A stretch of 64,000 nucleotides of DNA from Paenibacillus_AR mesotrionivorans (GTDB lineage Bacteria; Bacillota; Bacilli; Paenibacillales; NBRC-103111): NCBI RefSeq assembly GCF_046098205.1, contig NZ_JBJURJ010000024.1, positions 1 to 64,000 on the forward strand. The letters run 5' to 3'. Positions 24,708 to 32,283 of this stretch are shown one piece after another. Each line of letters starts with the position of its first letter. The first letter of the stretch is position 1. The notes under the pieces are model-generated. The model saw only the letters and a program-made list of their open reading frames with translations. It did no database searches and was not told where the DNA came from. Position numbers and translations under genes: made by a program.

Positions 24708-25247
24708 TTATTCAACTAGCGCAGCATTAATATAAGAAATGGAATTTTCGATCAGATATTCATTTTCATTGTTGGAATCGATGGTTACGATGGGGTAGCC
24801 AGACTGTTCAATAACGATAGTCCGTTTTTTGTAGTCTATTGTGACCTTGGCACCGGATTTGTTTTGCCAGGCAGTGAGCCCGATGTATACATTCCCGTTT
24901 TTTATTATTTGAGGGGGTTCCTCAATGGTGCCGGGATTTGCAATTGAAGCAGACCCCGAAGCGGAGCCTTGCCCTGTTTTGCTGCCGCTGCCCAGCTTTG
25001 CGGTCCGGGTAGCTTCGACCCAATCTACCGACAGGTTAACAACACCAGCCATTTCCCGGACCGGCAAATAGATTGTGCCGTCGTAATTAACGGGGGTATG
25101 CTCTAAAATAATTTTTCTGCCATTCACTTCTACCGAAATATCTGGTGTGAGATAGGCTGTTATTTGTTGGATAGCGCCTTCTGCGAAGACAGAGACCGAC
25201 AGCATTAAACCTGCACCACATAGAAGGCCGGCGACAAATTTCTTCAT
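24708..25247 (-). CDS. Secreted stalk-domain (copper amine oxidase N-domain) protein
   Basis: A 179-residue protein with an N-terminal signal peptide (MKKFVAGLLCGAGLMLSVSVFA). It then has a stalk domain of the copper amine oxidase N-terminal type: ISVEVNGRKI, YLPVREMAGVVNLSVDWVEATRTAKL. A short second beta-rich part follows (YIGLTAWQNKSGAKVTIDY). This domain is abundant on Paenibacillus cell surfaces and is thought to bind wall polymers. I take ATG 25247 as the start although its ribosome site is poor (AAAGTGGG); a TTG at 25268 is the alternative. Confidence 0.8.
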   Translation of the reverse strand: MKKFVAGLLCGAGLMLSVSVFAEGAIQQITAYLTPDISVEVNGRKIILEHTPVNYDGTIYLPVREMAGVVNLSVDWVEATRTAKLGSGSKTGQGSASGSASIANPGTIEEPPQIIKNGNVYIGLTAWQNKSGAKVTIDYKKRTIVIEQSGYPIVTIDSNNENEYLIENSISYINAALVE

Positions 25248-25339
25248 AACCCACTTTATAATTAACAAATATTACAATTAGAAAATATACCCATTATCCT
25301 TTATAGTAATAATATAACCTTCTTTGGAAAGGTGTCCCA

Positions 25340-26056
25340 ATGGCACTTGCAGCGTATTTGATTTTGGGTTTTCTGGATACATTGGCTATTTTGGCAATCA
25401 TGTTTAAGCTGTTTCGGATGCCCTTCTTTGAGTATAGTCGAGAGGTTTTGGCTTTGTCTCTCATTATTTCCTGCTCCTCCTACCTGCTGCGGGTCGAGGT
25501 TGGCTCCGCCACTTTGGACATGGTTGTCCAAATCTCCATGTATATTGGATTTCTGATCTACGTGATTAAGATCCGGATTGTCAAATCGGTCATTATCGCT
25601 TGCGCCGGCTACAGCGCATTCGCGGCCATCCAGCTTTTTTTAGCCGCACTCCTTTTCCTAAGCGGCCTTATGGATAGCCAGATCGTGAAGGATACCGCCG
25701 GAATCGGGATATTTATGCTACAAATGATTTCACAGCTGGCCGTGTTCCTTGTCAGCTTTTTGCTTCACAAAAAACAATGGGGTTGGTCGTATGTAATCCG
25801 TCCTCCTCATGATTTTTTTGTGAAAGAAACGTCCAATCCATTGGAGAAAAAGCTGCTTGTTGTGGCCGTTGTAGTAATGCTGAGCTTCGTAACAGCTTTT
25901 ATAGCCTACCAGCATTTTTCCTTTTTCCTGGTAACCTCCATAAATATATGCTGCTATCTATGGCTTTACTTGATTTCCAGAATGAGGGATTATTATGATG
26001 CCAGACGCAGTAGAATGGACCGCCTACCGCCTGATAAAATGGAAAAAGGGCTCTGA
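25340..26056 (+). CDS. Polytopic membrane protein of an agr-like locus
   Basis: A 238-residue protein with about six or seven predicted membrane helices. It resembles the sensor (transmembrane) half of AgrC-type histidine kinases but has no DHp or ATPase domain. A short charged tail (RMRDYYDARRSRMDRLPP) ends it. Its last 62 bases overlap the AgrB-like gene, a strong sign of coupled expression. It could be a receptor lacking its kinase or an unrelated membrane partner. Start ATG 25340 has GGAAAGG upstream. Confidence 0.7.
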   Translation: MALAAYLILGFLDTLAILAIMFKLFRMPFFEYSREVLALSLIISCSSYLLRVEVGSATLDMVVQISMYIGFLIYVIKIRIVKSVIIACAGYSAFAAIQLFLAALLFLSGLMDSQIVKDTAGIGIFMLQMISQLAVFLVSFLLHKKQWGWSYVIRPPHDFFVKETSNPLEKKLLVVAVVVMLSFVTAFIAYQHFSFFLVTSINICCYLWLYLISRMRDYYDARRSRMDRLPPDKMEKGL

Positions 26057-26507
26057 TCCGGATGAAAGTGATGAGGAGATTTATGAGGGTCTCTCCTTCC
26101 TCATAAGCAATTGCTCGGTTATATTATTAAGTCTGGCTATTGCCTGCTTCACCGGTAATCTGGTTGAATGTGTTTTCGCTATAGCTGCGTTTTGGACAAC
26201 CCGAATCCTTACAGGCGGCTTTCACATGAAAACCTTAACGGGCTGCGTTGTATTATCTGTGTCCATTTTTACGGTTATTTCCAATATAGAGCTGCCGGCT
26301 GCATGGTTCCCTTATTTCCTGGCTCCGGCCCTTATTATCATTATGATTTGGCGTGGCAAAGAACAGCAACATAATTGGAAGCAGATTTTGGTGCTGTGTG
26401 GATTGGCTGCTACTGCGTCTGGGTTATTCATTGTCCCATCCACTGTGGCATTATCTGTATGTGCTCAGGCTCTGACCTTATTTGGAAGGGGGTGGAGATA
26501 TGAGTAA
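25995..26507 (+). CDS. AgrB-like peptide-processing membrane protease
   Basis: This 170-residue membrane protein has the AgrB signature RILTGGFHMKTLTGC. The catalytic pair falls at H77 and C84, the same spacing and numbering as in staphylococcal AgrB. AgrB proteases cleave and export a precursor peptide to make a quorum-sensing signal. Two adjacent ATGs (25995, 25998) follow GAGGGA. The stop overlaps the start of the small peptide gene at 26500, the position where AgrD is expected. Confidence 0.88.
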   Translation: MMPDAVEWTAYRLIKWKKGSDPDESDEEIYEGLSFLISNCSVILLSLAIACFTGNLVECVFAIAAFWTTRILTGGFHMKTLTGCVVLSVSIFTVISNIELPAAWFPYFLAPALIIIMIWRGKEQQHNWKQILVLCGLAATASGLFIVPSTVALSVCAQALTLFGRGWRYE

Positions 26508-26604
26508 AAAGACAACTGCAAACGGAAAGAAGAATATCCTGGCGGGATTGCGCAAAGGTATGTTGGGAAACAAAGTGAAGCCGATGAAATCCCTCAAAAA
26601 GTAA
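26500..26604 (+). CDS. 34-residue basic peptide in the AgrD position
   Basis: The ORF starts at ATG 26500, overlapping the agrB-like stop, with a rich GGAAGGGGGTGGAG site. The product is strongly basic (12 Lys/Arg of 34) with a short amphipathic middle (NILAGLRKGMLG) and no cysteine. Canonical AgrD needs a cysteine (or serine) for the (thio)lactone ring. The only serines are residue 2 and one near the C-terminus (PMKSLKK). By position it is the likely AgrB substrate, but it is not a normal autoinducer precursor. Confidence 0.7.
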   Translation: MSKKTTANGKKNILAGLRKGMLGNKVKPMKSLKK

Positions 26605-26617
26605 GGAAGCAAAGCGT

Positions 26618-27016
26618 ATGAAGATGACAGGAGTCAAGCTTTACAACAGAGCTGGTGACGACAGTGATTTTGTGGAGTTTGACTTAAAAACGGATTTACT
26701 TTTTATTGAGCTGAGCAAAAAAGCGCTGTACAAAAAGCTTCCTCATTCCATACCCGATAAAACTCCGATTTTCTATACGATTTATGGGCCGCTCATTACC
26801 ATCATGTCCTTGCAGACGTTTGCGGTTATTCTGAAGGATGTCGGGTATGATTTCCTCAATCCATCCCAGCTGGTGAACATGAGGTTCGTTGAGGCCATTG
26901 TGATGGGGAATTATGGGGGATGCGAGGCCATACTTACTGATCAGCAAAAAATCAGCGTGTCAGGCCCCATGCAGGAAAAATATAGTCATCTGATAAAAAG
27001 ACCTGGTAAAAACTAG
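26618..27016 (+). CDS. LytTR-like DNA-binding protein without receiver
   Basis: A 132-residue protein whose core resembles a LytTR domain: IFYTIYGPLITIMSLQTFAV followed by FLNPSQLVNMRFVEAIV, matching the usual Ser/Asn-Val-Asn segment of AgrA/LytR C-termini. There is no receiver domain. It follows the peptide gene by 13 bases with AAGGAAG upstream and is the last gene before a terminator. It may control transcription at this agr-like locus. Confidence 0.65.
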   Translation: MKMTGVKLYNRAGDDSDFVEFDLKTDLLFIELSKKALYKKLPHSIPDKTPIFYTIYGPLITIMSLQTFAVILKDVGYDFLNPSQLVNMRFVEAIVMGNYGGCEAILTDQQKISVSGPMQEKYSHLIKRPGKN

Positions 27017-27029
27017 GTCTTTTTATTTT
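26995..27029 (+). terminator. Terminator of the agr-like operon
   Basis: Arms AAAAAGACCT and AGGTCTTTTT with a T-rich tail. It overlaps the last codons of the LytTR-like gene and separates it from the response regulator. Confidence 0.85.
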
Positions 27030-27190
27030 GGGTGCGTAATTTTACCATCGAACATAATAAATGTAAAGAATTTTCGGGTGATACTCGATTTCATCATGAT
27101 TACCGACAGATTTCAACAAAAAATTCTGCAATTCTTTTGTATATTAATTACATATCAATGCAATCTTGTGTAATTATAAATGCACATAAA

Positions 27191-27206
27191 TTGCAATTAG
27201 TTGCAA
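27191..27206. promoter_or_regulatory. ComA-like box upstream of response regulator
   Basis: TTGCAATTAGTTGCAA has the same 16-base layout as the B. subtilis ComA site TTGCGG-N4-CCGCAA, with both outer TTGC/GCAA halves intact. It lies 22 bases upstream of a ComA-like regulator gene. The surrounding 27030-27228 is AT-rich and otherwise featureless. Confidence 0.5.
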
Positions 27207-27228
27207 AAGTATTGAGGGGTAGGATGCA

Positions 27229-27846
27229 ATGAAAACCATTCTAATCGTGGACGATCACCCGTTAATGGCAAATGCAACCAAAGAATTACTAAAAACTATG
27301 GATGAAATCGGGGATATCCAAATTTCTTTTACCGGAAGAGACAGTATCGAAAAAGCTATGGCTTATCAGCCCGATCTGATTATCATGGATTATTACCTGC
27401 AAGATATGATCGGAACGGAAGCCGCGAAGGAGATTTTGAGCCAGAAGCCCGATTCCAAAATCCTCTTTATGAGCGGTCTGGATATCATGTCCTTGCTTCC
27501 TAAAATTTTCGATATACGGGCATACGGTGCGCTGTCCAAGGAGATGGAGGCGCATGCGATTAAGAATGCGGTAAGCTGCATTTTATCCGGCCTGATGGTT
27601 TTTCCTTACTGCCCGGTTGAAAAGCTGCCTTCCTCCAACGATGTGGTTGCAGACTTAAGCACGGAGGAGATTTACATTATGAAGGAATTGATGAGCGGCT
27701 CCACGTATGAGCAAATTGCCGGATTGATCCATATGAGCAGAAGGACCGTGGATAACTATACCAAGAAAATATTCGAAAAATTAGGAGCCAAAAATAAAAG
27801 CGAAGCCGTGGAACGGTTTATGCGGACCAAATATTACGATAAATAA
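27229..27846 (+). CDS. NarL/LuxR-type response regulator (ComA-like)
   Basis: A 205-residue protein with an N-terminal receiver domain (acidic pair D8-D9, phosphoacceptor D54 in IIMDYYLQD). The C-terminal LuxR-type helix-turn-helix includes YEQIAGLIHMSRRTVDNYTKKIFEKLGAKNK. There is no cognate histidine kinase beside it. Its closest layout is B. subtilis ComA, which fits the ComA-like box in front of it and the neighbouring agr-like locus. ATG 27229 has GAGGGG upstream. Confidence 0.9.
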   Translation: MKTILIVDDHPLMANATKELLKTMDEIGDIQISFTGRDSIEKAMAYQPDLIIMDYYLQDMIGTEAAKEILSQKPDSKILFMSGLDIMSLLPKIFDIRAYGALSKEMEAHAIKNAVSCILSGLMVFPYCPVEKLPSSNDVVADLSTEEIYIMKELMSGSTYEQIAGLIHMSRRTVDNYTKKIFEKLGAKNKSEAVERFMRTKYYDK

Positions 27847-27919
27847 TGTTGTAAATACAACAAAATTCATGTACGATTAAGGGGTACTTAGATTAGCCGC
27901 GGGAACAGGGAGTGCATGC

Positions 27920-28372
27920 GTGAAAGAGATTCTGCGTGAAATCGGAATGATCGCCAGGGCGTTGGATTCCATCAGCAATATTGAATTTAAGGAATTCGAG
28001 CTTACGAAAGGGCAATATCTGTATCTGGTCCGCATCTGTGAACATCCGGGAATCATTCAGGAAAATCTGGCTGAACTGATTAAGGTGGACAGGACTACCG
28101 CCGCACGGGCCATTCAAAAGCTGGAAATGAACGGTTTTATTGAGAAGCGGGATGATACTCATAACAAAAAAATAAAGAGGCTTTTTCCCACGGAAAAGGG
28201 GGAGGGTGTATTCCCTTTTATCCTGCGGGAGCACCGGCATTCGGAGGCTGTTGCGTTAACGGGGTTTTCCCCGAGTGAAGCAGAAACTATCCTTCATCTT
28301 CTCCAACGGGTGCGGAAAAACATAGAAGTAGATTGGGAATTTGTAAAAAAGGGGAACAAGCGAAGCTATTAA
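27920..28372 (+). CDS. MarR-family transcriptional regulator
   Basis: A 150-residue winged-helix regulator with the MarR core QENLAELIKVDRTTAARAIQ followed by LEMNGFIEKRDDTHNKKIKR. The start is GTG 27920, with AGGGA upstream. It lies 24 bases before a GNAT gene and probably controls or is cotranscribed with it. The regulated compound cannot be read from sequence. Confidence 0.9.
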   Translation: MKEILREIGMIARALDSISNIEFKEFELTKGQYLYLVRICEHPGIIQENLAELIKVDRTTAARAIQKLEMNGFIEKRDDTHNKKIKRLFPTEKGEGVFPFILREHRHSEAVALTGFSPSEAETILHLLQRVRKNIEVDWEFVKKGNKRSY

Positions 28373-28396
28373 TTTGCCATAAAGGGGTTAGGTTTT

Positions 28397-28912
28397 GTGA
28401 CGGTAGAAATAAAAACATGCGGCTTGGAGGATGTGGGGCTGCTGCAGGAGCTCAGCATTGAAACCTTCAACGATACCTTCAAGGAGCAGAACACGCCGGA
28501 AAATATGAAGGCGTATTTGGATAAGGCGTTCAACTTAAAAAGGCTGGAAGAGGAGCTCTCCATCCCCGGAACGGAATTCCACCTGATTTATTTCCAGGGA
28601 GAGCCTGCGGGATATCTGAAGTTGAACGTGAACGATGCCCAATCGGAAAAAATGGGGGGGAACTCCCTTGAGATAGAAAGAGTTTATGTGCGGCAGCAGT
28701 TCCACCGCAAGGGACTGGGGAAACATCTGATGAACAAGGCGGCAGAAACCGCCCGTCTCCACGGCAAGACGGAAATTTGGCTGGGTGTGTGGGAGAAAAA
28801 TGAGAATGCCAAGGATTTTTACCGGAAGCAGGGGTTCGAGCTAACGGGAGCACACTCGTTCTTTATGGGAGATGAGGAGCAAACGGACTTCATTCTGACG
28901 AAGCGGTTGTAA
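28397..28912 (+). CDS. GNAT acetyltransferase (PaiA-like)
   Basis: A 171-residue GNAT enzyme with the acetyl-CoA loop motif QFHRKGLGKHLM (R/Q-x-x-G-x-G/A form), preceded by IERVYV and followed by IWLGVWEKNENAKDFYRKQGF. That combination resembles B. subtilis PaiA, a polyamine acetyltransferase; the substrate here is inference. The start is GTG 28397 with AAAGGGG upstream, close behind the MarR gene. Confidence 0.85.
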   Translation: MTVEIKTCGLEDVGLLQELSIETFNDTFKEQNTPENMKAYLDKAFNLKRLEEELSIPGTEFHLIYFQGEPAGYLKLNVNDAQSEKMGGNSLEIERVYVRQQFHRKGLGKHLMNKAAETARLHGKTEIWLGVWEKNENAKDFYRKQGFELTGAHSFFMGDEEQTDFILTKRL

Positions 28913-28950
28913 TTTGAATCAGCTATAATCTTTACAGGAGGACGTTTCCC

Positions 28951-29508
28951 TTGAAATTTGTTCTGATATTCGGACCGCAAGCGGTGGGGAAAATGACCGT
29001 AGGGCATGAACTGGAGAAAGTTACGGAGCTAAAGCTGTTCCACAATCACATGACGATTGAAATGCTGGTTCCTTATTTTGGGTTCAGCCGTGAGATGTGG
29101 AGATTGACGGATAAATTCAGGCAGGATATCTTCGAAGCTGCCGCGGCCAGTGAAATGCCGGGTTTAATATTTACCTATGTGTGGGCATTTGATTTACAGA
29201 GCGATTGGGATTATGTAAATAAGGTTTTTGGGATTTTCGAAGAAAAAGGAGCTGAGGTGTACCTGGTTGAGCTTGAAGCAGAGCTTGACCAGAGAGTGGA
29301 ACGGAACAAATCGCCTCATAGGCTGGAGCATAAACCTACGAAGCGGGATGTTGGCCGATCCGAACAGGAATTGAAAAGAACCGCGGAGCAGCATCGGCTG
29401 AATTCCTATGAGGGAGAAATTCAGAGGGAGAATTACCTCCGGATTAATAATACTGATTTATCTGCCGCAGAGGTTGCGGTCATGATCAAGGAGAAGTTTC
29501 AATTGTAA
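28951..29508 (+). CDS. P-loop nucleotide kinase-like protein
   Basis: This 185-residue protein starts at TTG 28951 with AGGAGG eight bases upstream. It has a P-loop GPQAVGKM near the N-terminus, a helical lid region with Arg/Lys (RVERNKSPHRLEHKPTKRDV) and a C-terminal helix. It resembles small AAA/shikimate-kinase-like proteins common in Bacillus. The phosphate acceptor is unknown. It ends before a strong terminator. Confidence 0.75.
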   Translation: MKFVLIFGPQAVGKMTVGHELEKVTELKLFHNHMTIEMLVPYFGFSREMWRLTDKFRQDIFEAAAASEMPGLIFTYVWAFDLQSDWDYVNKVFGIFEEKGAEVYLVELEAELDQRVERNKSPHRLEHKPTKRDVGRSEQELKRTAEQHRLNSYEGEIQRENYLRINNTDLSAAEVAVMIKEKFQL

Positions 29509-29527
29509 ATATAGCGAAGCCACTCCG

Positions 29528-29561
29528 AAAAGCCGCCTTTTAGACGAAGGCGGTTTTTTTT
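29528..29561 (+). terminator. Terminator after P-loop kinase-like gene
   Basis: Stem GCCGCCTT/AAGGCGG with eight Ts. Confidence 0.92.
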
Positions 29562-29598
29562 GCTGCCGGGAACAATTGCAATTGTGTATAATTTCCAC

Positions 29599-29644
29599 TT
29601 GCATAAGAACATACATTCGTGCATATAATACGAATATACGTTCT
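29599..29644 (+). promoter_or_regulatory. SOS-controlled promoter with two LexA-like boxes
   Basis: A -35-like TTGCAT (29599-29604) and -10 TATAAT (29624-29629) are flanked by two boxes: AGAACATACATTCG (29606-29619) and CGAATATACGTTCT (29631-29644). Both fit the Gram-positive LexA consensus CGAACRNRYGTTCG with two mismatches each. One lies in the spacer and the other just after the -10, ideal for repression. Confidence 0.85.
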
Positions 29645-29662
29645 TATTTTGTGGAGGCGGTT

Positions 29663-29857
29663 ATGATGCAAAAGTATGTGGGCCACACCGTCACGATCAT
29701 TTATCAGGACAAATCGGGAGCTTTCAGCAAACGCCGCATCCGGGTGCTGGCGGTGGAGGGCGGGAAAATCAAGGCGCATTGTTATGCTGCAGGTGCACCG
29801 CGGCTGTTTCTGGCCGAACGGATTATGGCGGTCCAGCCGGTGGCGTCGGTGTCATGA
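29663..29857 (+). CDS. Small protein of the Y-family polymerase operon
   Basis: A protein of 63-64 residues (ATG 29663 or 29666, GGAGG at 29652). It is basic and probably beta-rich: YVGHTVTIIYQDKSGAFSKRRIRVLAVEGGKIKAHC. It sits where Bacillus operons place YolD-type proteins ahead of the UmuC-like polymerase, and its stop overlaps the polymerase start (ATGA). Sequence similarity to YolD is not obvious to me. An accessory role in SOS translesion synthesis is inferred from the operon. Confidence 0.75.
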   Translation: MMQKYVGHTVTIIYQDKSGAFSKRRIRVLAVEGGKIKAHCYAAGAPRLFLAERIMAVQPVASVS

Positions 29858-31119
29858 CGGTCGGGGAGCGGGTGATCTTTCTGATTGACTGCCAGTCCTT
29901 CTACGCCAGCGTAGAAAAGGCGGCCCGCCCCGAACTGAAAGAAACGCCTGTGGCCATCGGAGATCCGGAGCGCCCGTCGGGCATTATTTTGGCCGCATGC
30001 CCTCTTGCCAAAGGCCGGGGAGTGACTACAGCGGAGCGGGTGTTCCAAGCCCGGAGGAAATGTCCGGAGCTGGTGGTGATCCGGCCGCGGATGCGGATGT
30101 ACATCAAGCTGTCTTTGTTTATCACCAAAATTTACGAAGCGTATACGGATCAGGTGGAGCCGTTCTCCATTGACGAGCAGTTTCTGGATGTGACGGGCAC
30201 CCTCCACAAGTACGGAACTGCAGAGGAACTGGCGCGCAATATCCAGAACCGGGTTCTGGTATCCACCGGTGTATGGACCCGGGTGGGGATCGGACCGACG
30301 AAAATTTTGGCCAAAACCGCTACGGACAACTTTGCCAAAAAACGGGAGGGAGGGGTTTTCCGGCTGGGATACGACAATCTGGAGCAGGAGCTGTGGCCTC
30401 TGCCCATTCATCAGATGTACATGGTGGCCGGCCGGATGACCCGGCACTTTATGCGGATGGGCATCCAGACCATTGGAGATTTGGCGCGGTTGGAGCTGGG
30501 GGATTTCAAACGGAGAATGCGGTACGAAATGGGCAAACAAAGCGACATTAAAGCGGAATATTATTGGCAGGTGGCCCGGGGGATCGACCCCAGCGCTGTA
30601 AAGGCGGGAATCCGGCCCGGCAAGCACAAAAGCATCAGCCACGGAAAAACCCTCCGGGCCAGCCTCTACCGCAAGCTGGAGGACATTGAGGTGGTGCTGT
30701 TGGAGCTGGTGGTAGAGGTTTGCCGGCGGGCCCGGAAATATGGCGTGATGGGGCAGGTGATATTTGTAGGGGCTGCAGAAACCGACGGGGAACGGGGAAA
30801 CTCCTTCGGCAGGCAAATTACCCTGCCACAGCCTACTTCTTTGACCCACGAGGTGGCGGAGGTGGCTCAAGAACTTTTTCGGCGGCACTGGTCGGGTCTG
30901 CCAGTTGGACATTTGACCATTGCTCTGGACCAGCTTACGGCGGATGACACGTATCAGCTCACCTTGTTCGATAACCGGCCCAAGCTGTATGCCATGGAAC
31001 GCACCATAGACCAGATCAAAGACCGTTACGGCAGCGATGCCATTCTGCGGGCCTCCTCCTTGTATGAGGCGGGGGTTGCGCGGGAGCGGGCAGGACAGAT
31101 CGGAGGACACTTTATATGA
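29854..31119 (+). CDS. Y-family DNA polymerase (UmuC/UvrX/YqjW-like)
   Basis: The 421-residue protein has the Y-family palm motifs FLIDCQSFYASVE and the catalytic SIDEQFLDVTG. Helix-hairpin-helix-like segments (GIGPTKILAKTATDNFAKK) and a little-finger region follow. It is the UvrX/YqjW type used for damage-tolerant synthesis. ATG 29854 overlaps the small upstream gene. The LexA-like boxes upstream support DNA-damage induction. Confidence 0.92.
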   Translation: MTVGERVIFLIDCQSFYASVEKAARPELKETPVAIGDPERPSGIILAACPLAKGRGVTTAERVFQARRKCPELVVIRPRMRMYIKLSLFITKIYEAYTDQVEPFSIDEQFLDVTGTLHKYGTAEELARNIQNRVLVSTGVWTRVGIGPTKILAKTATDNFAKKREGGVFRLGYDNLEQELWPLPIHQMYMVAGRMTRHFMRMGIQTIGDLARLELGDFKRRMRYEMGKQSDIKAEYYWQVARGIDPSAVKAGIRPGKHKSISHGKTLRASLYRKLEDIEVVLLELVVEVCRRARKYGVMGQVIFVGAAETDGERGNSFGRQITLPQPTSLTHEVAEVAQELFRRHWSGLPVGHLTIALDQLTADDTYQLTLFDNRPKLYAMERTIDQIKDRYGSDAILRASSLYEAGVARERAGQIGGHFI

Positions 31120-31574
31120 GTTCCGGCGAAGACAGATGGACAACCAAATTTCTGCTTAAGGAGCATACCGAGGCTTATGAGGTCCGATATGATAAACCCA
31201 AGAGCGACCAACCTTCCGTAGAGGAATGGGTCATGATCCGTGACTATATCCTGCTGCCCTATATGCTTACGGTGATTCAGAGAAACATTGACCGGCTTCA
31301 GACCGGCAAGGAGCTGTTCAAAACGCTGTACATCGCCCTGGCGGAGGAAATCGCTGGAACGGTAGAGCGGGAGCTGTTCGGGCTCAGGCGGGAGCTCACA
31401 CGGAGAAATATCCATATATCGCCTGGAGAGCAGGATGATATTGTTCTCCAGTATACATACCGCTATAAGGGGTACTCCGGCACCTTCGGGATTACCAGAG
31501 AGGAAACCCGGGCCCAGATGGAAATCCGTCTTGCCCGGTATATGAAGGAGGTGTGGGCAAAGCTGAACACCTAA
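31116..31574 (+). CDS. Unknown protein encoded behind the Y-family polymerase
   Basis: A soluble, helix-rich 152-residue protein that starts at ATG 31116, overlapping the polymerase stop. The ORF shows normal codon use. Recognisable stretches such as DYILLPYMLTVIQRNID and RRNIHISPGEQDDIVLQYTYRYKGY do not match a family I know. Tight coupling makes a role in the SOS operon likely. Confidence 0.75.
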   Translation: MSSGEDRWTTKFLLKEHTEAYEVRYDKPKSDQPSVEEWVMIRDYILLPYMLTVIQRNIDRLQTGKELFKTLYIALAEEIAGTVERELFGLRRELTRRNIHISPGEQDDIVLQYTYRYKGYSGTFGITREETRAQMEIRLARYMKEVWAKLNT

Positions 31575-31599
31575 AAAACCCCCCGCAGCAGCAGGGGGC
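31573..31599 (-). terminator. Terminator between convergent genes
   Basis: A C/G stem (CCCCC-GCAGCAGCA-GGGGG on the plus strand) gives a T6 tail on the minus strand, directly after the coat protein gene. Confidence 0.75.
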
Positions 31600-31605
31600 A
31601 CGGTA

Positions 31606-32124
31606 TTACACCTCCACTAGCTCGGGGCGTTTCAGCTGAAGCGGAGGAGGCACGATCCAGCCTTTATCCTTGCACATCTTCAGGATTTTCAGACCCAGTG
31701 CCGCTTTGGTCATATGATACTTGCCGAACAGGGCGCCGATATCCTCACGGATAGACATCCCCATGATTTGGCTGCATGCTACCAAACCCAAGGAGGTATC
31801 CGCACCGGCCATAGCAGCGATTTCCTGGTCGCTGAACCGGGCACCCACGGGAATGTCCTCGAATTTGGCTTCGGGACGATCGGGCCATGCTGGGAAAGGC
31901 ACAATGCCGTTGGCAATGAGAATGCTGTCGCATTCGCTGGCCTCCAGCTCGGCTTGATTGATGATGTCCTTGAGGACACCCTTCAGTTCTTTATCCTCCG
32001 CATGGTTCAGGAAAGCACGGTTCGTGGAAATACAGCCCTTCGCCTTCATAGAAAAGCTCCAGAGGTCATTAATTTCACCATAATGAAGAGGTTGCTGCTT
32101 GGAATTGCCGTCCAAAACGCCCAT
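31606..32124 (-). CDS. DUF3231-family spore coat protein
   Basis: A 172-residue protein with the DUF3231/CotF-like four-helix arrangement: LWSFSMKAKGCISTNRAFLNHAEDKELK, then ADTSLGLVACSQIMGMSIREDIG. In Paenibacillus and Bacillus such proteins are annotated as spore coat proteins. The ATG at 32124 with AAAGGAACG upstream is preferred over the longer reading to 32217. The final helix ends in KGWIVPPPLQLKRPE. Confidence 0.8.
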   Translation of the reverse strand: MGVLDGNSKQQPLHYGEINDLWSFSMKAKGCISTNRAFLNHAEDKELKGVLKDIINQAELEASECDSILIANGIVPFPAWPDRPEAKFEDIPVGARFSDQEIAAMAGADTSLGLVACSQIMGMSIREDIGALFGKYHMTKAALGLKILKMCKDKGWIVPPPLQLKRPELVEV

Positions 32125-32232
32125 TGGTTTCGTTCCTTTCTTGTTTGGGATTGATGAGCCATCGTTAAGATGAGCCTCCGGGAGGGGTTTTATGCAACCC
32201 CCAGAGCGAGCTCCCAAGTGCGTTTAGGCAGG

Positions 32233-32268
32233 AAAAAAAAGAGCAGGGAGGATACTGCCCCTGCTCTT
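32233..32268 (-). terminator. Terminator of the MMPL gene
   Basis: On the minus strand the stem AAGAGCAGGG/CCCTGCTCTT is followed by eight Ts. Confidence 0.92.
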
Positions 32269-32283
32269 GAAGATGGTATGAAA

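Noticed and set aside
32125..32217. N-terminal extension of the DUF3231 coat protein up to 32217.
   Set aside because: ATG 32124 has a properly spaced AAAGGAACG site, and the extension has no resemblance to the family.
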